Shown here in pieces: positions 35,204 to 43,052 of a stretch of 64,000 nucleotides of DNA. The notes below the pieces were generated by a model that saw nothing but the letters and a program-made list of their open reading frames with translations, searched no databases and was not told the DNA's origin. The position numbers and the translations under genes are program-made. The stretch is from assembly GCF_024436055.1 (NCBI RefSeq), contig NZ_JANFNH010000029.1, forward strand, positions 19,021 through 83,020, in the 5' to 3' direction. The first letter of the stretch is position 1. Each line of letters opens with the position of its first letter. The stretch comes from Streptantibioticus rubrisoli. GTDB lineage: Bacteria; Actinomycetota; Actinomycetes; Streptomycetales; Streptomycetaceae.

Positions 35204-37207
35204 ATGTTCGAGACGGTCCTTGTGGCGAACCGGGGCGAGATCGCCGTCCGGGTGATCCGTACCCTGCGGCGGCTCGGCATCCGCTCCGTCGCGGTCCACA
35301 GCGACGCAGACGCCGAGGCGCGCCATGTGCGGGAGGCCGACCAGGCGGTGCGCATCGGGCCGCCCGCGGCCAGCCAGAGCTATCTGTCCATCGAGCGGCT
35401 GCTGGAGGCGGCGCGGCGCACCGGCGCCGAGGCGGTCCACCCCGGCTATGGCTTCCTCGCCGAGAACGCCGCCTTCGCCCGGGCCTGCGAGGACGCCGAG
35501 CTGGTCTTCATCGGCCCGCCGGCCGGGGCCATCGAGCTGATGGGCGACAAGATCCGTGCCAAGGAGACGGTACGGGCGGCGGGCGTCCCGGTCGTCCCCG
35601 GCAGCGACGGCAGCGGCCTGACCGATGCCCAACTCATCGACGCCGCCCGGCGGATCGGCACGCCGGTACTGCTCAAGCCGTCGGCGGGCGGTGGCGGCAA
35701 GGGTATGCGCCTGGTACGCGACGAGGCGCGGCTGGCCGAGGAGATCGCCGCCGCCCGCCGGGAGGCGCTGGGTTCCTTCGGCGATGACACCCTGCTGGTC
35801 GAGCGGTGGATCGACCGCCCGAGGCACATCGAGATCCAGGTGCTGGCCGACGGCCACGGCCAGGTGGTGCACCTCGGTGAGCGCGAGTGCTCGCTGCAGC
35901 GCCGCCACCAGAAGGTCATCGAGGAGGCGCCCTCCGTACTGCTGGACGAGGCGACTCGCGCGGCCATGGGCGAGGCCGCCGTACAGGCGGCCCGCTCCTG
36001 CGGTTATCGGGGCGCGGGCACGGTGGAGTTCATCGTGCCCGGCGCGGATCCGGCCGCGTACTGCTTCATGGAGATGAACACCCGGCTCCAAGTGGAGCAT
36101 CCGGTAACCGAGTTGGTCACCGGGCTCGATCTGGTCGAGTGGCAGTTGCGGGTCGCCGCCGGGGAGCGGCTGCCGTTCGGGCAAGGCGACATCGCCCTGA
36201 CCGGCCATGCCGTGGAGGCCCGGATCTGCGCCGAGACCGCCCGGGTGAACGGCGACCGGGTGGACTTCCTGCCCTCGGCCGGACCGGTGCTGGCGCTGCA
36301 CGAACCGGACGGCGAGGGCGTGCGCGTCGACTCGGGACTGGCCCTGGGCACCGAGGTCGGCACGGCGTACGACCCCATGGTGGCCAAGGTGATCGCGCAC
36401 GGTCCGGACCGCCCGACGGCGCTGCGCCGACTGCGCGCCGCGCTCGCCGACACCGTGGTGCTCGGAGTGGACACCAACACCGCTTTCCTGCGGCGTCTGT
36501 TGGGCCATCCGGCCGTCACCGCCGGGGAGCTGGACACCGGTCTGATCGACCGCGACGCGGCCTCGCTGGTCGCGGCCCGGGTCCCGGACGAGGTGTACGC
36601 GGCGGCGGCGCTGCTACGGCAGGCGGCGCTGACCCCGCCGGACGGCTCGACGTGGACGGATCCGTTCTCGGCGCCCAGCGGCTGGCGGCTGGGCGGTGAG
36701 CCCGCGTGGACCGTGCACCACCTGCGGGTCCCCGGGCAAGAGCCGGTGGTGGTGCGCGTACGCCCCGGGCTGGTCAGGGTCGGCGACGCCGAGCCGGTGA
36801 GCGCCACGCTGCACCTGGACCAGGACCGGGCGGTACTGCACTGGGACGGCGTGACCCATGTCCTCCGCCACGCCGACGGCTGGCTGGGCCGGGATGGCGA
36901 CGCCTGGCACATCACCGACCACGATCCGGTGGAGGCGGCGCTGCGCGGTGCCGCGGGCGCGTCCGGCACCGACACCCTGACCGCCCCGATGCCCGGCACG
37001 GTCACCGTGGTCAAGGTCAGCGCAGGGGACCAGGTCACCGCCGGACAGAGCCTGCTGGTGGTCGAGGCGATGAAGATGGAGCACGTCATCACCGCCCCGC
37101 ACGACGGCACGGTCACCGAGATCGACGTCACCGCGGGCAGCACCGTCGCCATGGACCAGGTGCTGGCCGTGGTCGTCCCGAGCGCCGCTGCGCAGGAGGA
37201 GTCATGA
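35204..37207 (+). CDS. Acyl-CoA carboxylase alpha subunit (biotin carboxylase plus biotin carrier), MCC type
   Basis: The 667-residue protein joins biotin carboxylase and biotin carrier. The carboxylase part (about 1-450) has LVANRGEIAVRVIRTLRRLG, the ATP-grasp loop PSAGGGGKGMRLV, ERWIDRPRHIEIQVLADG, ERECSLQRRHQKVIEEAPS and EMNTRLQVEHPVTE. The carrier domain ends the protein with VVEAMKMEH, Lys near residue 623 being biotinylated. It starts 13 bases after the beta gene, with GGGGGATC upstream. Its stop overlaps the HMG-CoA lyase start. Confidence 0.95.
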   Translation: MFETVLVANRGEIAVRVIRTLRRLGIRSVAVHSDADAEARHVREADQAVRIGPPAASQSYLSIERLLEAARRTGAEAVHPGYGFLAENAAFARACEDAELVFIGPPAGAIELMGDKIRAKETVRAAGVPVVPGSDGSGLTDAQLIDAARRIGTPVLLKPSAGGGGKGMRLVRDEARLAEEIAAARREALGSFGDDTLLVERWIDRPRHIEIQVLADGHGQVVHLGERECSLQRRHQKVIEEAPSVLLDEATRAAMGEAAVQAARSCGYRGAGTVEFIVPGADPAAYCFMEMNTRLQVEHPVTELVTGLDLVEWQLRVAAGERLPFGQGDIALTGHAVEARICAETARVNGDRVDFLPSAGPVLALHEPDGEGVRVDSGLALGTEVGTAYDPMVAKVIAHGPDRPTALRRLRAALADTVVLGVDTNTAFLRRLLGHPAVTAGELDTGLIDRDAASLVAARVPDEVYAAAALLRQAALTPPDGSTWTDPFSAPSGWRLGGEPAWTVHHLRVPGQEPVVVRVRPGLVRVGDAEPVSATLHLDQDRAVLHWDGVTHVLRHADGWLGRDGDAWHITDHDPVEAALRGAAGASGTDTLTAPMPGTVTVVKVSAGDQVTAGQSLLVVEAMKMEHVITAPHDGTVTEIDVTAGSTVAMDQVLAVVVPSAAAQEES

Positions 37208-38142
37208 CAAGCAACGGCCTGCCGATGCCCTTCCCCGTGGAGGACCTGCCGAGCCAGGTGCGGATCCATGAAGTGGGCCCGCGTGACGGGTTGCAGAACG
37301 AGAAGGCCGTCGTGCCCACCGAGGTGAAGGCGGAGTTCATCCGGCGCCTGGCCGAGACGGGGCTGCGGACCATCGAGGCGACCAGCTTCGTCCACCCCAA
37401 GTGGGTTCCCCAACTCGCCGACGCCGAACAGCTGATGCCGATGCTGTCCGGCCTGGACGTGCGGCTCCCGGCTTTGGTGCCCAACGAGCGTGGACTGGAA
37501 CGGGCGTTGGCGCTCGGCGTCGAGGAGATCGCGGTGTTCGGCAGCGCCACCGAGTCGTTCGCCAAGGCCAACCTCAACCGGACCGTCGATGAGTCACTGG
37601 CCATGTTCGAGCCGGTGGTGTCCCGGGCCAGGGCTGCGGGCGCACGGGTGCGCGGCTATCTGTCGATGTGCTTCGGCGACCCCTGGGAGGGCCCGGTCCC
37701 GGTGCGCCAGGTGGTCTCGGTGGCGCGGCGGCTGTTCGACCTGGGCTGCCATGAACTCAGCCTCGGTGACACCATCGGCGTGGCCACCCCGGGCCATGTC
37801 ACCGCCCTGCTCTCCGCGCTGCGCGAGGCCGGGCTGACCGCCGACCGGCTCGCGGTGCACTTCCACGACACCTACGGCCAGGCGCTCGCCAACACCCTGG
37901 CCGCGCTCCAGTCGGGCGTCGCCACCGTGGACGCCTCGGCCGGAGGCCTCGGCGGCTGCCCGTACGCCAAGAGCGCCACCGGCAACCTCGCAACAGAAGA
38001 CCTGGTCTGGATGCTGAACGGTCTCGGCATCGACACCGGGGTGGACCTCGACCGCCTCACCGCCACCAGCGTGTGGATGGCGGCACACCTGGGCCGACCA
38101 AGCCCGTCCCGTACCGTTCGCGCCCTCTCCCACAAGGAGTGA
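37204..38142 (+). CDS. Hydroxymethylglutaryl-CoA lyase
   Basis: A 312-residue TIM-barrel lyase that cleaves HMG-CoA to acetoacetate and acetyl-CoA, the last step of leucine breakdown. It has VRIHEVGPRDGLQNEK, ATSFVHPKWVPQLADAEQL, CFGDPWEGPV, ELSLGDTIGVATPGHV, VHFHDTYGQALANTLAAL and VDASAGGLGGCPYAKSATGN with the active-site Cys loop (GGLGGCPYA). The ATG overlaps the alpha-subunit stop (ATGA), so they are translationally coupled. Confidence 0.95.
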   Translation: MTSNGLPMPFPVEDLPSQVRIHEVGPRDGLQNEKAVVPTEVKAEFIRRLAETGLRTIEATSFVHPKWVPQLADAEQLMPMLSGLDVRLPALVPNERGLERALALGVEEIAVFGSATESFAKANLNRTVDESLAMFEPVVSRARAAGARVRGYLSMCFGDPWEGPVPVRQVVSVARRLFDLGCHELSLGDTIGVATPGHVTALLSALREAGLTADRLAVHFHDTYGQALANTLAALQSGVATVDASAGGLGGCPYAKSATGNLATEDLVWMLNGLGIDTGVDLDRLTATSVWMAAHLGRPSPSRTVRALSHKE

Positions 38143-38147
38143 ACTCC

Positions 38148-39314
38148 ATGACGATCGACCACCGGCTACCCGCCGAATACGAGGAACTCCGGCGCACCGT
38201 CGAGGAGTTCGCCCATGACGTGATCGCCCCGAAGATCGGGGAGTTCTACGAGCACCATGAGTTCCCGTACGAGATCGTGCGCGAGATGGGACGCATGGGG
38301 CTGTTCGGGCTGCCGTTCCCCGAGGAGTACGGCGGCATGGGCGGCGACTACTTCGCGCTGTGCCTGGCGCTTGAGGAGCTGGCCCGGGTGGACTCCTCGG
38401 TGGCGATCACCCTGGAGGCTGGGGTGTCGCTGGGGGCGATGCCCATCTTCCGGTTCGGCACCGAGGAGCAGAAGCGCCAGTGGCTGCCCAGGCTGTGCTC
38501 GGGTGAGATGCTCGGCGCGTTCGGGCTCACCGAGCCGGAGTGCGGCTCCGACGCGGGCGGCACGCGCACCACCGCGCGGCTGGACGAGGCCACCGGCGAG
38601 TGGGTGATCAACGGCACCAAGTGCTTCATCACCAACTCCGGTACGGACATCACGGGGCTGGTCACGGTCACCGCGGTCACCGGCCGGGACGAGAACGGGC
38701 GGCCGGAGATCTCCTCGATCATCGTGCCGTCCGGCACGCCGGGCTTCACCGTCGCGGCCCCCTACTCCAAGGTCGGCTGGAACGCCTCGGACACCCGTGA
38801 GCTGTCCTTCGCCGACTGCCGGGTCCCGGCGGCCAACCTGCTGGGTGAGATCGGCCGGGGCTACGCCCAGTTCCTGCGGATCCTGGACGAGGGACGGATC
38901 GCCATCTCGGCGCTGGCCACCGGTCTGGCCCAGGGCTGTGTGGACGAGTCGGTGTCGTACGCCAAGACCCGGCAGGCCTTCGGGCGGCCGATCGGCGCCA
39001 ACCAGGCGATCCAGTTCAAGCTGGCCGACATGGAGATGCGCACCCACACCGCTCGGTTGGCCTGGCGGGACGCGGCGTCCCGGCTGCTGCACGGCGAGCC
39101 GTTCAAGAAGGAGGCGGCGCTGGCCAAGCTGTACTCCTCGGAGATCGCGGTGACCAACGCCCGTGAGGCCACCCAGATCCACGGCGGCTACGGCTTCATG
39201 AACGAGTACCCCGTGGCGCGGTTCTGGCGGGACTCCAAGATCTTGGAGATCGGCGAGGGCACCAGCGAGGTGCAGCGCATGCTGATCGCCCGAGAGCTGG
39301 GGCTCACAGCCTAA
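38148..39314 (+). CDS. acdH: Acyl-CoA dehydrogenase (isovaleryl-CoA type) of the leucine operon
   Basis: The 388-residue enzyme follows HMG-CoA lyase by 5 bases, with AAGGAG upstream of ATG 38148. It has FGLTEPECGSDAGGTRTTA as FAD signature 1 and QIHGGYGFMNEYPVARFWRDSKILEIGEGTSEVQ as signature 2, with the IGEGTSE loop. By position it oxidises isovaleryl-CoA and other short branched acyl-CoAs, completing the set needed between isovaleryl-CoA and acetoacetate. Only a separate enoyl-CoA hydratase is not seen in the operon. Confidence 0.93.
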   Translation: MTIDHRLPAEYEELRRTVEEFAHDVIAPKIGEFYEHHEFPYEIVREMGRMGLFGLPFPEEYGGMGGDYFALCLALEELARVDSSVAITLEAGVSLGAMPIFRFGTEEQKRQWLPRLCSGEMLGAFGLTEPECGSDAGGTRTTARLDEATGEWVINGTKCFITNSGTDITGLVTVTAVTGRDENGRPEISSIIVPSGTPGFTVAAPYSKVGWNASDTRELSFADCRVPAANLLGEIGRGYAQFLRILDEGRIAISALATGLAQGCVDESVSYAKTRQAFGRPIGANQAIQFKLADMEMRTHTARLAWRDAASRLLHGEPFKKEAALAKLYSSEIAVTNAREATQIHGGYGFMNEYPVARFWRDSKILEIGEGTSEVQRMLIARELGLTA

Positions 39315-39426
39315 ACCGGGACAAAATTCCACTACGCGCACAGTCTGGCTGTGAAATCGGGCGGTCGCTGCCCGATATCGGGCAGGAATGTTGCACTGTG
39401 GGACCTCCCTCCCGCAGGATCGTCCG

Positions 39427-39702
39427 GTGCTCGAACGCCGGACCGCTCACGATGAGCTCGTAGACCACCTGGTGCGGACCACCACGCTGCAACGCGGCGA
39501 GGCCGCCCGGGTGGTCCTCGACGTGCTGGCGTACTTCGACGAGTCGGCGGAGGACTACGTACGCCGGCGCCACCGGGAACTACAGGCCAAGGGCCTGGCG
39601 AACGCCGAGATCTTCGAACGGATCACCGAGGAGCTGCCGCACCGCGCGGTGGCCCCACCGGAGTTCTCACTGCGCCAACTGCGCCGCATCGTCTACGGCT
39701 GA
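39427..39702 (+). CDS. Small conserved hypothetical protein
   Basis: A 91-residue protein from GTG 39427, with a weak AGGA nine bases upstream. It is largely helical and charged: ELVDHLVRTTTLQRGEAARVVLDVLAYF, then EDYVRRRHRELQAKGLANAEIFERITEEL and a C-terminal SLRQLRRIVYG. I recognise it only as a small protein conserved in actinobacteria near glmS; no function is known. No signal peptide or metal site is seen. Confidence 0.65.
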   Translation: MLERRTAHDELVDHLVRTTTLQRGEAARVVLDVLAYFDESAEDYVRRRHRELQAKGLANAEIFERITEELPHRAVAPPEFSLRQLRRIVYG

Positions 39703-39775
39703 CCGCCTCCGGCGGCAGCAGGAGCGCCACTCAAGCACCACACGCATCAGGCACCACCAGGGAGGGACGACATCC

Positions 39776-41590
39776 ATGTGCGGGATCGTCGGATATATCG
39801 GAAAACGTGACGCCGCTCCGCTGCTGCTGGAGGGGCTGCAGCGACTGGAGTACCGCGGCTACGACTCGGCGGGCGTCGCGATCAGCGGCAAGTCGGGGGG
39901 ACTGAAGACCGTCAAGGCCAAGGGCCGGGTACGCGAACTGGAGTCGCGGGTACCCAAGCGGTTCAGCGGAACCACCGGTATCGCCCACACCCGTTGGGCG
40001 ACCCATGGTGCGCCGAGCGACGACAACGCACATCCCCACCTGGACGCAGCGGGCAAGGTCGCCGTCGTCCACAACGGCATCATCGACAACGCCGCCGAAC
40101 TTCGCGCCAAACTCGTCGCCGACGGCGTGGAGTTCGCCTCCGAGACCGACTCCGAGGTGCTGTCGCACCTGATCGGCCGCTCCACCGCCGAGACGCTGGA
40201 GGCCAGGGTCCAGCAGGCGCTGTCGCGCGTGGAGGGCACCTACGGCATCGCGGTACTGCACGCCGACTTCGCCGACCGCATCGTGGTCGCCCGCAACGGC
40301 TCTCCGGTGGTACTGGGCATCGGTGAGAACGAGATGTTCGTCGCCTCCGACGTGGCCGCCCTGGTCCGGCACACCCGCCAGGTGATCACGCTGGACGACG
40401 GCGAGATGGCCACCATCAAGGCCGGTGAGTACCGCACGTACACCACCGAGGGCAGCCGTACCGCCGCCTCGCCGACGACCATCGAGTGGGAGGCCGAGAG
40501 CTATGACATGGGCGGCCACGACACCTACATGCACAAGGAGATCTGCGAGCAGGCGGACGCCGTGGACCGGGTACTGCGCGGCCGGATCGACGACCGGTTC
40601 GCCACCGTGCACCTCGGCGGCCTGGGCATCGACGCCCGGGAGGCGCGCGGGGTGCGCCGGGTGAAGATCCTCGGCTGCGGTTCGGCGTACCACGCGGGCC
40701 AGATCGGCGCCCAGATGATCGAGGAGCTGGCCCGGATCCCGGCCGACGCCGAGCCCGCCAGTGAGTTCCGGTACCGCAACCCGGTGGTGGACCCCGACAC
40801 GCTCTACATCGCGGTCAGCCAGTCCGGCGAGACCTATGACACGCTCGCCGCCGTCCAGGAGCTCAAGCGCAAGGGCGCCCGGGTGCTCGGCGTGGTCAAC
40901 GTGGTCGGCAGCGCCATCGCCCGGGAGACGGACGGCGGGGTGTACGTGCACGCCGGGCCCGAGGTGTGCGTGGTGTCCACCAAGTGCTTCACCAACACCG
41001 CGGTGGCCTTCGCGCTGCTGGCGCTGCACCTGGGCCGGGTGCGCGACCTGTCGGTCGCCGACGGCAAGCGGATCATCGCCGGGCTGCGCAAGCTGCCGGA
41101 CCAGATCTCGCAGATCCTGCGCGGCGAGGAGGAGATCAAGAAGCTGGCCGCCGAGTACGCGGACGCCAAGAGCATGATGTTCGTCGGCCGGGTGCGCGGC
41201 TACCCGGTGGCCCGCGAGGCCTCGCTGAAGCTCAAGGAGGTCTCCTACGTCCACGCCGAGGCCTACCCCGCCTCGGAATTGAAGCACGGGCCGCTGGCGC
41301 TGATCGAGCCCGAGGTGCCGTCGGTGGCGATCGTGCCGGACGATGAGCTGCTGGAGAAGAACCGCGCCACGCTGGAGGAGATCAAGGCCCGCAGCGGTCG
41401 CATCCTCGCGGTGGGCCACCAGGAGCAGGAGGTCGCGGACCACACGATCGTTGTGCCGCGCAACGAGCCGGAGCTGGACCCGATCCTGCTCGGCATCCCG
41501 CTGCAACTCCTCGCGTACCACGCGGCGTTGGCGCTCGGCCGGGACATCGACAAGCCGCGGAACCTGGCGAAGTCGGTGACGGTGGAGTAG
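39776..41590 (+). CDS. glmS: Glutamine--fructose-6-phosphate aminotransferase
   Basis: The 604-residue enzyme makes glucosamine-6-phosphate, the entry to cell-wall amino sugars. The N-terminal amidotransferase begins CGIVGYIG, so Cys2 becomes the N-terminal nucleophile; RLEYRGYDSAGVA and HTRWATHG follow. The C-terminal half has two SIS sugar-isomerase domains (GCGSAYHAG, QSGETYDT, EAYPASELKHGP) and the terminal KPRNLAKSVTVE. GGGAGGG lies upstream of the ATG. Streptomyces often carry two glmS genes; the place next to usp and adpA suggests the SCO2789-like copy. Confidence 0.96.
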   Translation: MCGIVGYIGKRDAAPLLLEGLQRLEYRGYDSAGVAISGKSGGLKTVKAKGRVRELESRVPKRFSGTTGIAHTRWATHGAPSDDNAHPHLDAAGKVAVVHNGIIDNAAELRAKLVADGVEFASETDSEVLSHLIGRSTAETLEARVQQALSRVEGTYGIAVLHADFADRIVVARNGSPVVLGIGENEMFVASDVAALVRHTRQVITLDDGEMATIKAGEYRTYTTEGSRTAASPTTIEWEAESYDMGGHDTYMHKEICEQADAVDRVLRGRIDDRFATVHLGGLGIDAREARGVRRVKILGCGSAYHAGQIGAQMIEELARIPADAEPASEFRYRNPVVDPDTLYIAVSQSGETYDTLAAVQELKRKGARVLGVVNVVGSAIARETDGGVYVHAGPEVCVVSTKCFTNTAVAFALLALHLGRVRDLSVADGKRIIAGLRKLPDQISQILRGEEEIKKLAAEYADAKSMMFVGRVRGYPVAREASLKLKEVSYVHAEAYPASELKHGPLALIEPEVPSVAIVPDDELLEKNRATLEEIKARSGRILAVGHQEQEVADHTIVVPRNEPELDPILLGIPLQLLAYHAALALGRDIDKPRNLAKSVTVE

Positions 41591-41600
41591 CGGTGCGGGA

Positions 41601-41626
41601 AGCTCCGGGGGCCCACCCCCGGAGCT
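41601..41626 (+). terminator. Hairpin terminator of glmS
   Basis: AGCTCCGGGGG (41601-41611) pairs perfectly with CCCCCGGAGCT (41616-41626) around CCCA, 10 bases after the glmS stop. Confidence 0.8.
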
Positions 41627-41633
41627 CCGGTCC

Positions 41634-41649
41634 GATAAAACGTTTTATC
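41634..41649. terminator. AT-rich palindrome at the usp stop codon
   Basis: GATAAAACGTTTTATC is a perfect 16-bp palindrome whose last base is part of the usp stop codon. Its A/T runs are rare in this GC-rich DNA and give a U-rich end on both strands. Together with 41601-41626 it makes a two-way termination block between convergent glmS and usp. Confidence 0.6.
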
Positions 41650-42170
41650 TAGGGGATCACGATCACCGGACGCTGCGCGCGGCGGGCCAGGCGGCCCGCC
41701 ACCGAGCCGAAGATCTTGCCGATCACACCGTGCGTGCTCCCCACCACGATGGCATCCGCCGAGTACTCACGGCCGACCTCCTCCAGCTCGTGGCAGATGT
41801 CGCCGCCGCGCTCCACGAGGATCCACGACACCTCGGACAGGTAGTCGGCGCAGGCCAGCTCCAGGCCGAGCACCTCGGTGCGGTAGTCCGGGACGTCCAC
41901 GAAGACCGGCGGCTCGCAGCCGGCCCAGACGGTGGCGGGCAGCCGGTTGGCCACATGGACGATGATCAGCCCCGAGCGCAACCGCCGAGCCATGCCGATG
42001 GCATAGGCGAGGGCGCGCTCACTGGAGACCGAGCCGTCGAATCCGACGACCACGCCGTGCTGGAAGGCCGGATCGCAAGAATGGCGCGCCTGCGCCGCCG
42101 CGTCGGGTTTCGCCGCCGAGTCGGCGAGCGGTTTGCCGTCGGCGGGGTCGTGGTGCTCGTAACCGGCCAT
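41649..42170 (-). CDS. Universal stress protein (UspA family)
   Basis: A 173-residue single-domain Usp. After a 38-residue Asp/Ala-rich lead it has VVVGFDGSVSSERALAYAIGMARR, a mid-region with LVERGGDICHELEEVGREYSADAIVVGSTHG, and the ATP-binding C-terminus GKIFGSVAGRLARRAQRPVIVIP (G-2x-G-9x-G-S-like). ATG at 42170 matches the usual family start although its ribosome site is weak; the open frame continues far upstream. The next gene upstream is adpA, on the opposite strand. Confidence 0.87.
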   Translation of the reverse strand: MAGYEHHDPADGKPLADSAAKPDAAAQARHSCDPAFQHGVVVGFDGSVSSERALAYAIGMARRLRSGLIIVHVANRLPATVWAGCEPPVFVDVPDYRTEVLGLELACADYLSEVSWILVERGGDICHELEEVGREYSADAIVVGSTHGVIGKIFGSVAGRLARRAQRPVIVIP

Positions 42171-43052
42171 GATGGGTTTTTCGGCGAGGGCGGCGCGGTG
42201 GGCGCCGCTAGAGCGGACACGGACAGCGGTGACCGCGGGATCGGCCAGGTTGGCCGGTAAGGGCGTTGCCCTCCCGCTGCCTCCAGAGTACGGCGGCGGC
42301 GCGTTCGTGGACAGATCCGTTGGACGCCCCGCCGTGGGTCTTAGTACCCGGAGTTTCCAGGAGAATGCCGGAGCCCGGCGGGAAGCGCAACGCCTCATGC
42401 CTCTCTGGTCGCCGACGTGGGCCACCGCGGCCCCGAACCGGCGTCCGACGCCCCGCCCTGGCGGCTGAAAACCGGACGGCCGGTTGCACTTCCGAGCGGA
42501 ATCCGTTTGACGCTCAACCACCCGCCGTCCTCACACCGCCCCACCACCCCCCGGCGCGGCGAATCCCCGCGCGAGGCCGTGCCGCAGAGCGTCATGGCCG
42601 GTGCCCACGATCCACCCAGGACCAGGGCGGCGCCCGGTGGGCACAGCGGCGCGAGGTGTAAATCGGGGCGCGCGACGGCGCGTTGGCTCGGTGGCACGGT
42701 CGAATCGGCGATGCTTTTCGGCCAACTTTTCCATGGCGTACGGGTGTCCGGAACGTCCGCTTCCAACACCCCCACCACCAGCGGAAACGCGGAGCAGGGG
42801 GGTTCACCGAGCCAGCCGCACCGGTGTGTTACCGAGGGGCATAACCGAGGCGCACTTCCCAGCGGAGCCGGTGAGTGGAACGCTTCGTGATCGAATGCTT
42901 CGCGCCAAGTTGTCTTGTCGACTTAGTGCTGGATGGTGAACTTGTCACCGCATCCCGAGCGAACACACAGTAGATTCGATCTTGGGTAACACGGCGGGGG
43001 AAACGTGCAGTACCGAAAGGACGTTGCGTCGACCGAGGGGGGCTCATCCGCC
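42171..43052. other. Long upstream region of adpA
   Basis: These 882 bases contain no supported gene; the open frames show no ribosome sites or family features. Long leader regions before adpA are usual in Streptomyces. A 15-bp inverted repeat GGTGAACTTGTCACC lies at 42935-42949, and a TAGATT -10-like hexamer at 42971-42976, but no good -35 is seen. Base composition falls in 42880-42990 relative to neighbours, as expected for a promoter region. Confidence 0.5.
42935..42949. promoter_or_regulatory. GTGA-N5-TCAC inverted repeat upstream of adpA
   Basis: GGTGA and TCACC are perfect arms around ACTTG. It resembles cyclic-AMP-receptor-like sites (GTG...CAC) but the spacing is one base short of the Streptomyces Crp consensus. 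It is placed just upstream of a possible -10 element. Confidence 0.3.

Noticed and set aside
33770..36508. A 912-codon minus-strand frame
   Set aside because: It is antisense to the two carboxylase genes, which show full catalytic motifs.
42601..42939. A 112-codon plus frame upstream of adpA
   Set aside because: It has no ribosome site, low-complexity composition and no recognisable fold; the region is better read as adpA leader DNA.
42935..42949. Crp or BldD site call for the repeat upstream of adpA
   Set aside because: The spacing differs by one base from the Crp consensus, and the half-site orientation does not fit the BldD box, so only a neutral inverted repeat is reported.
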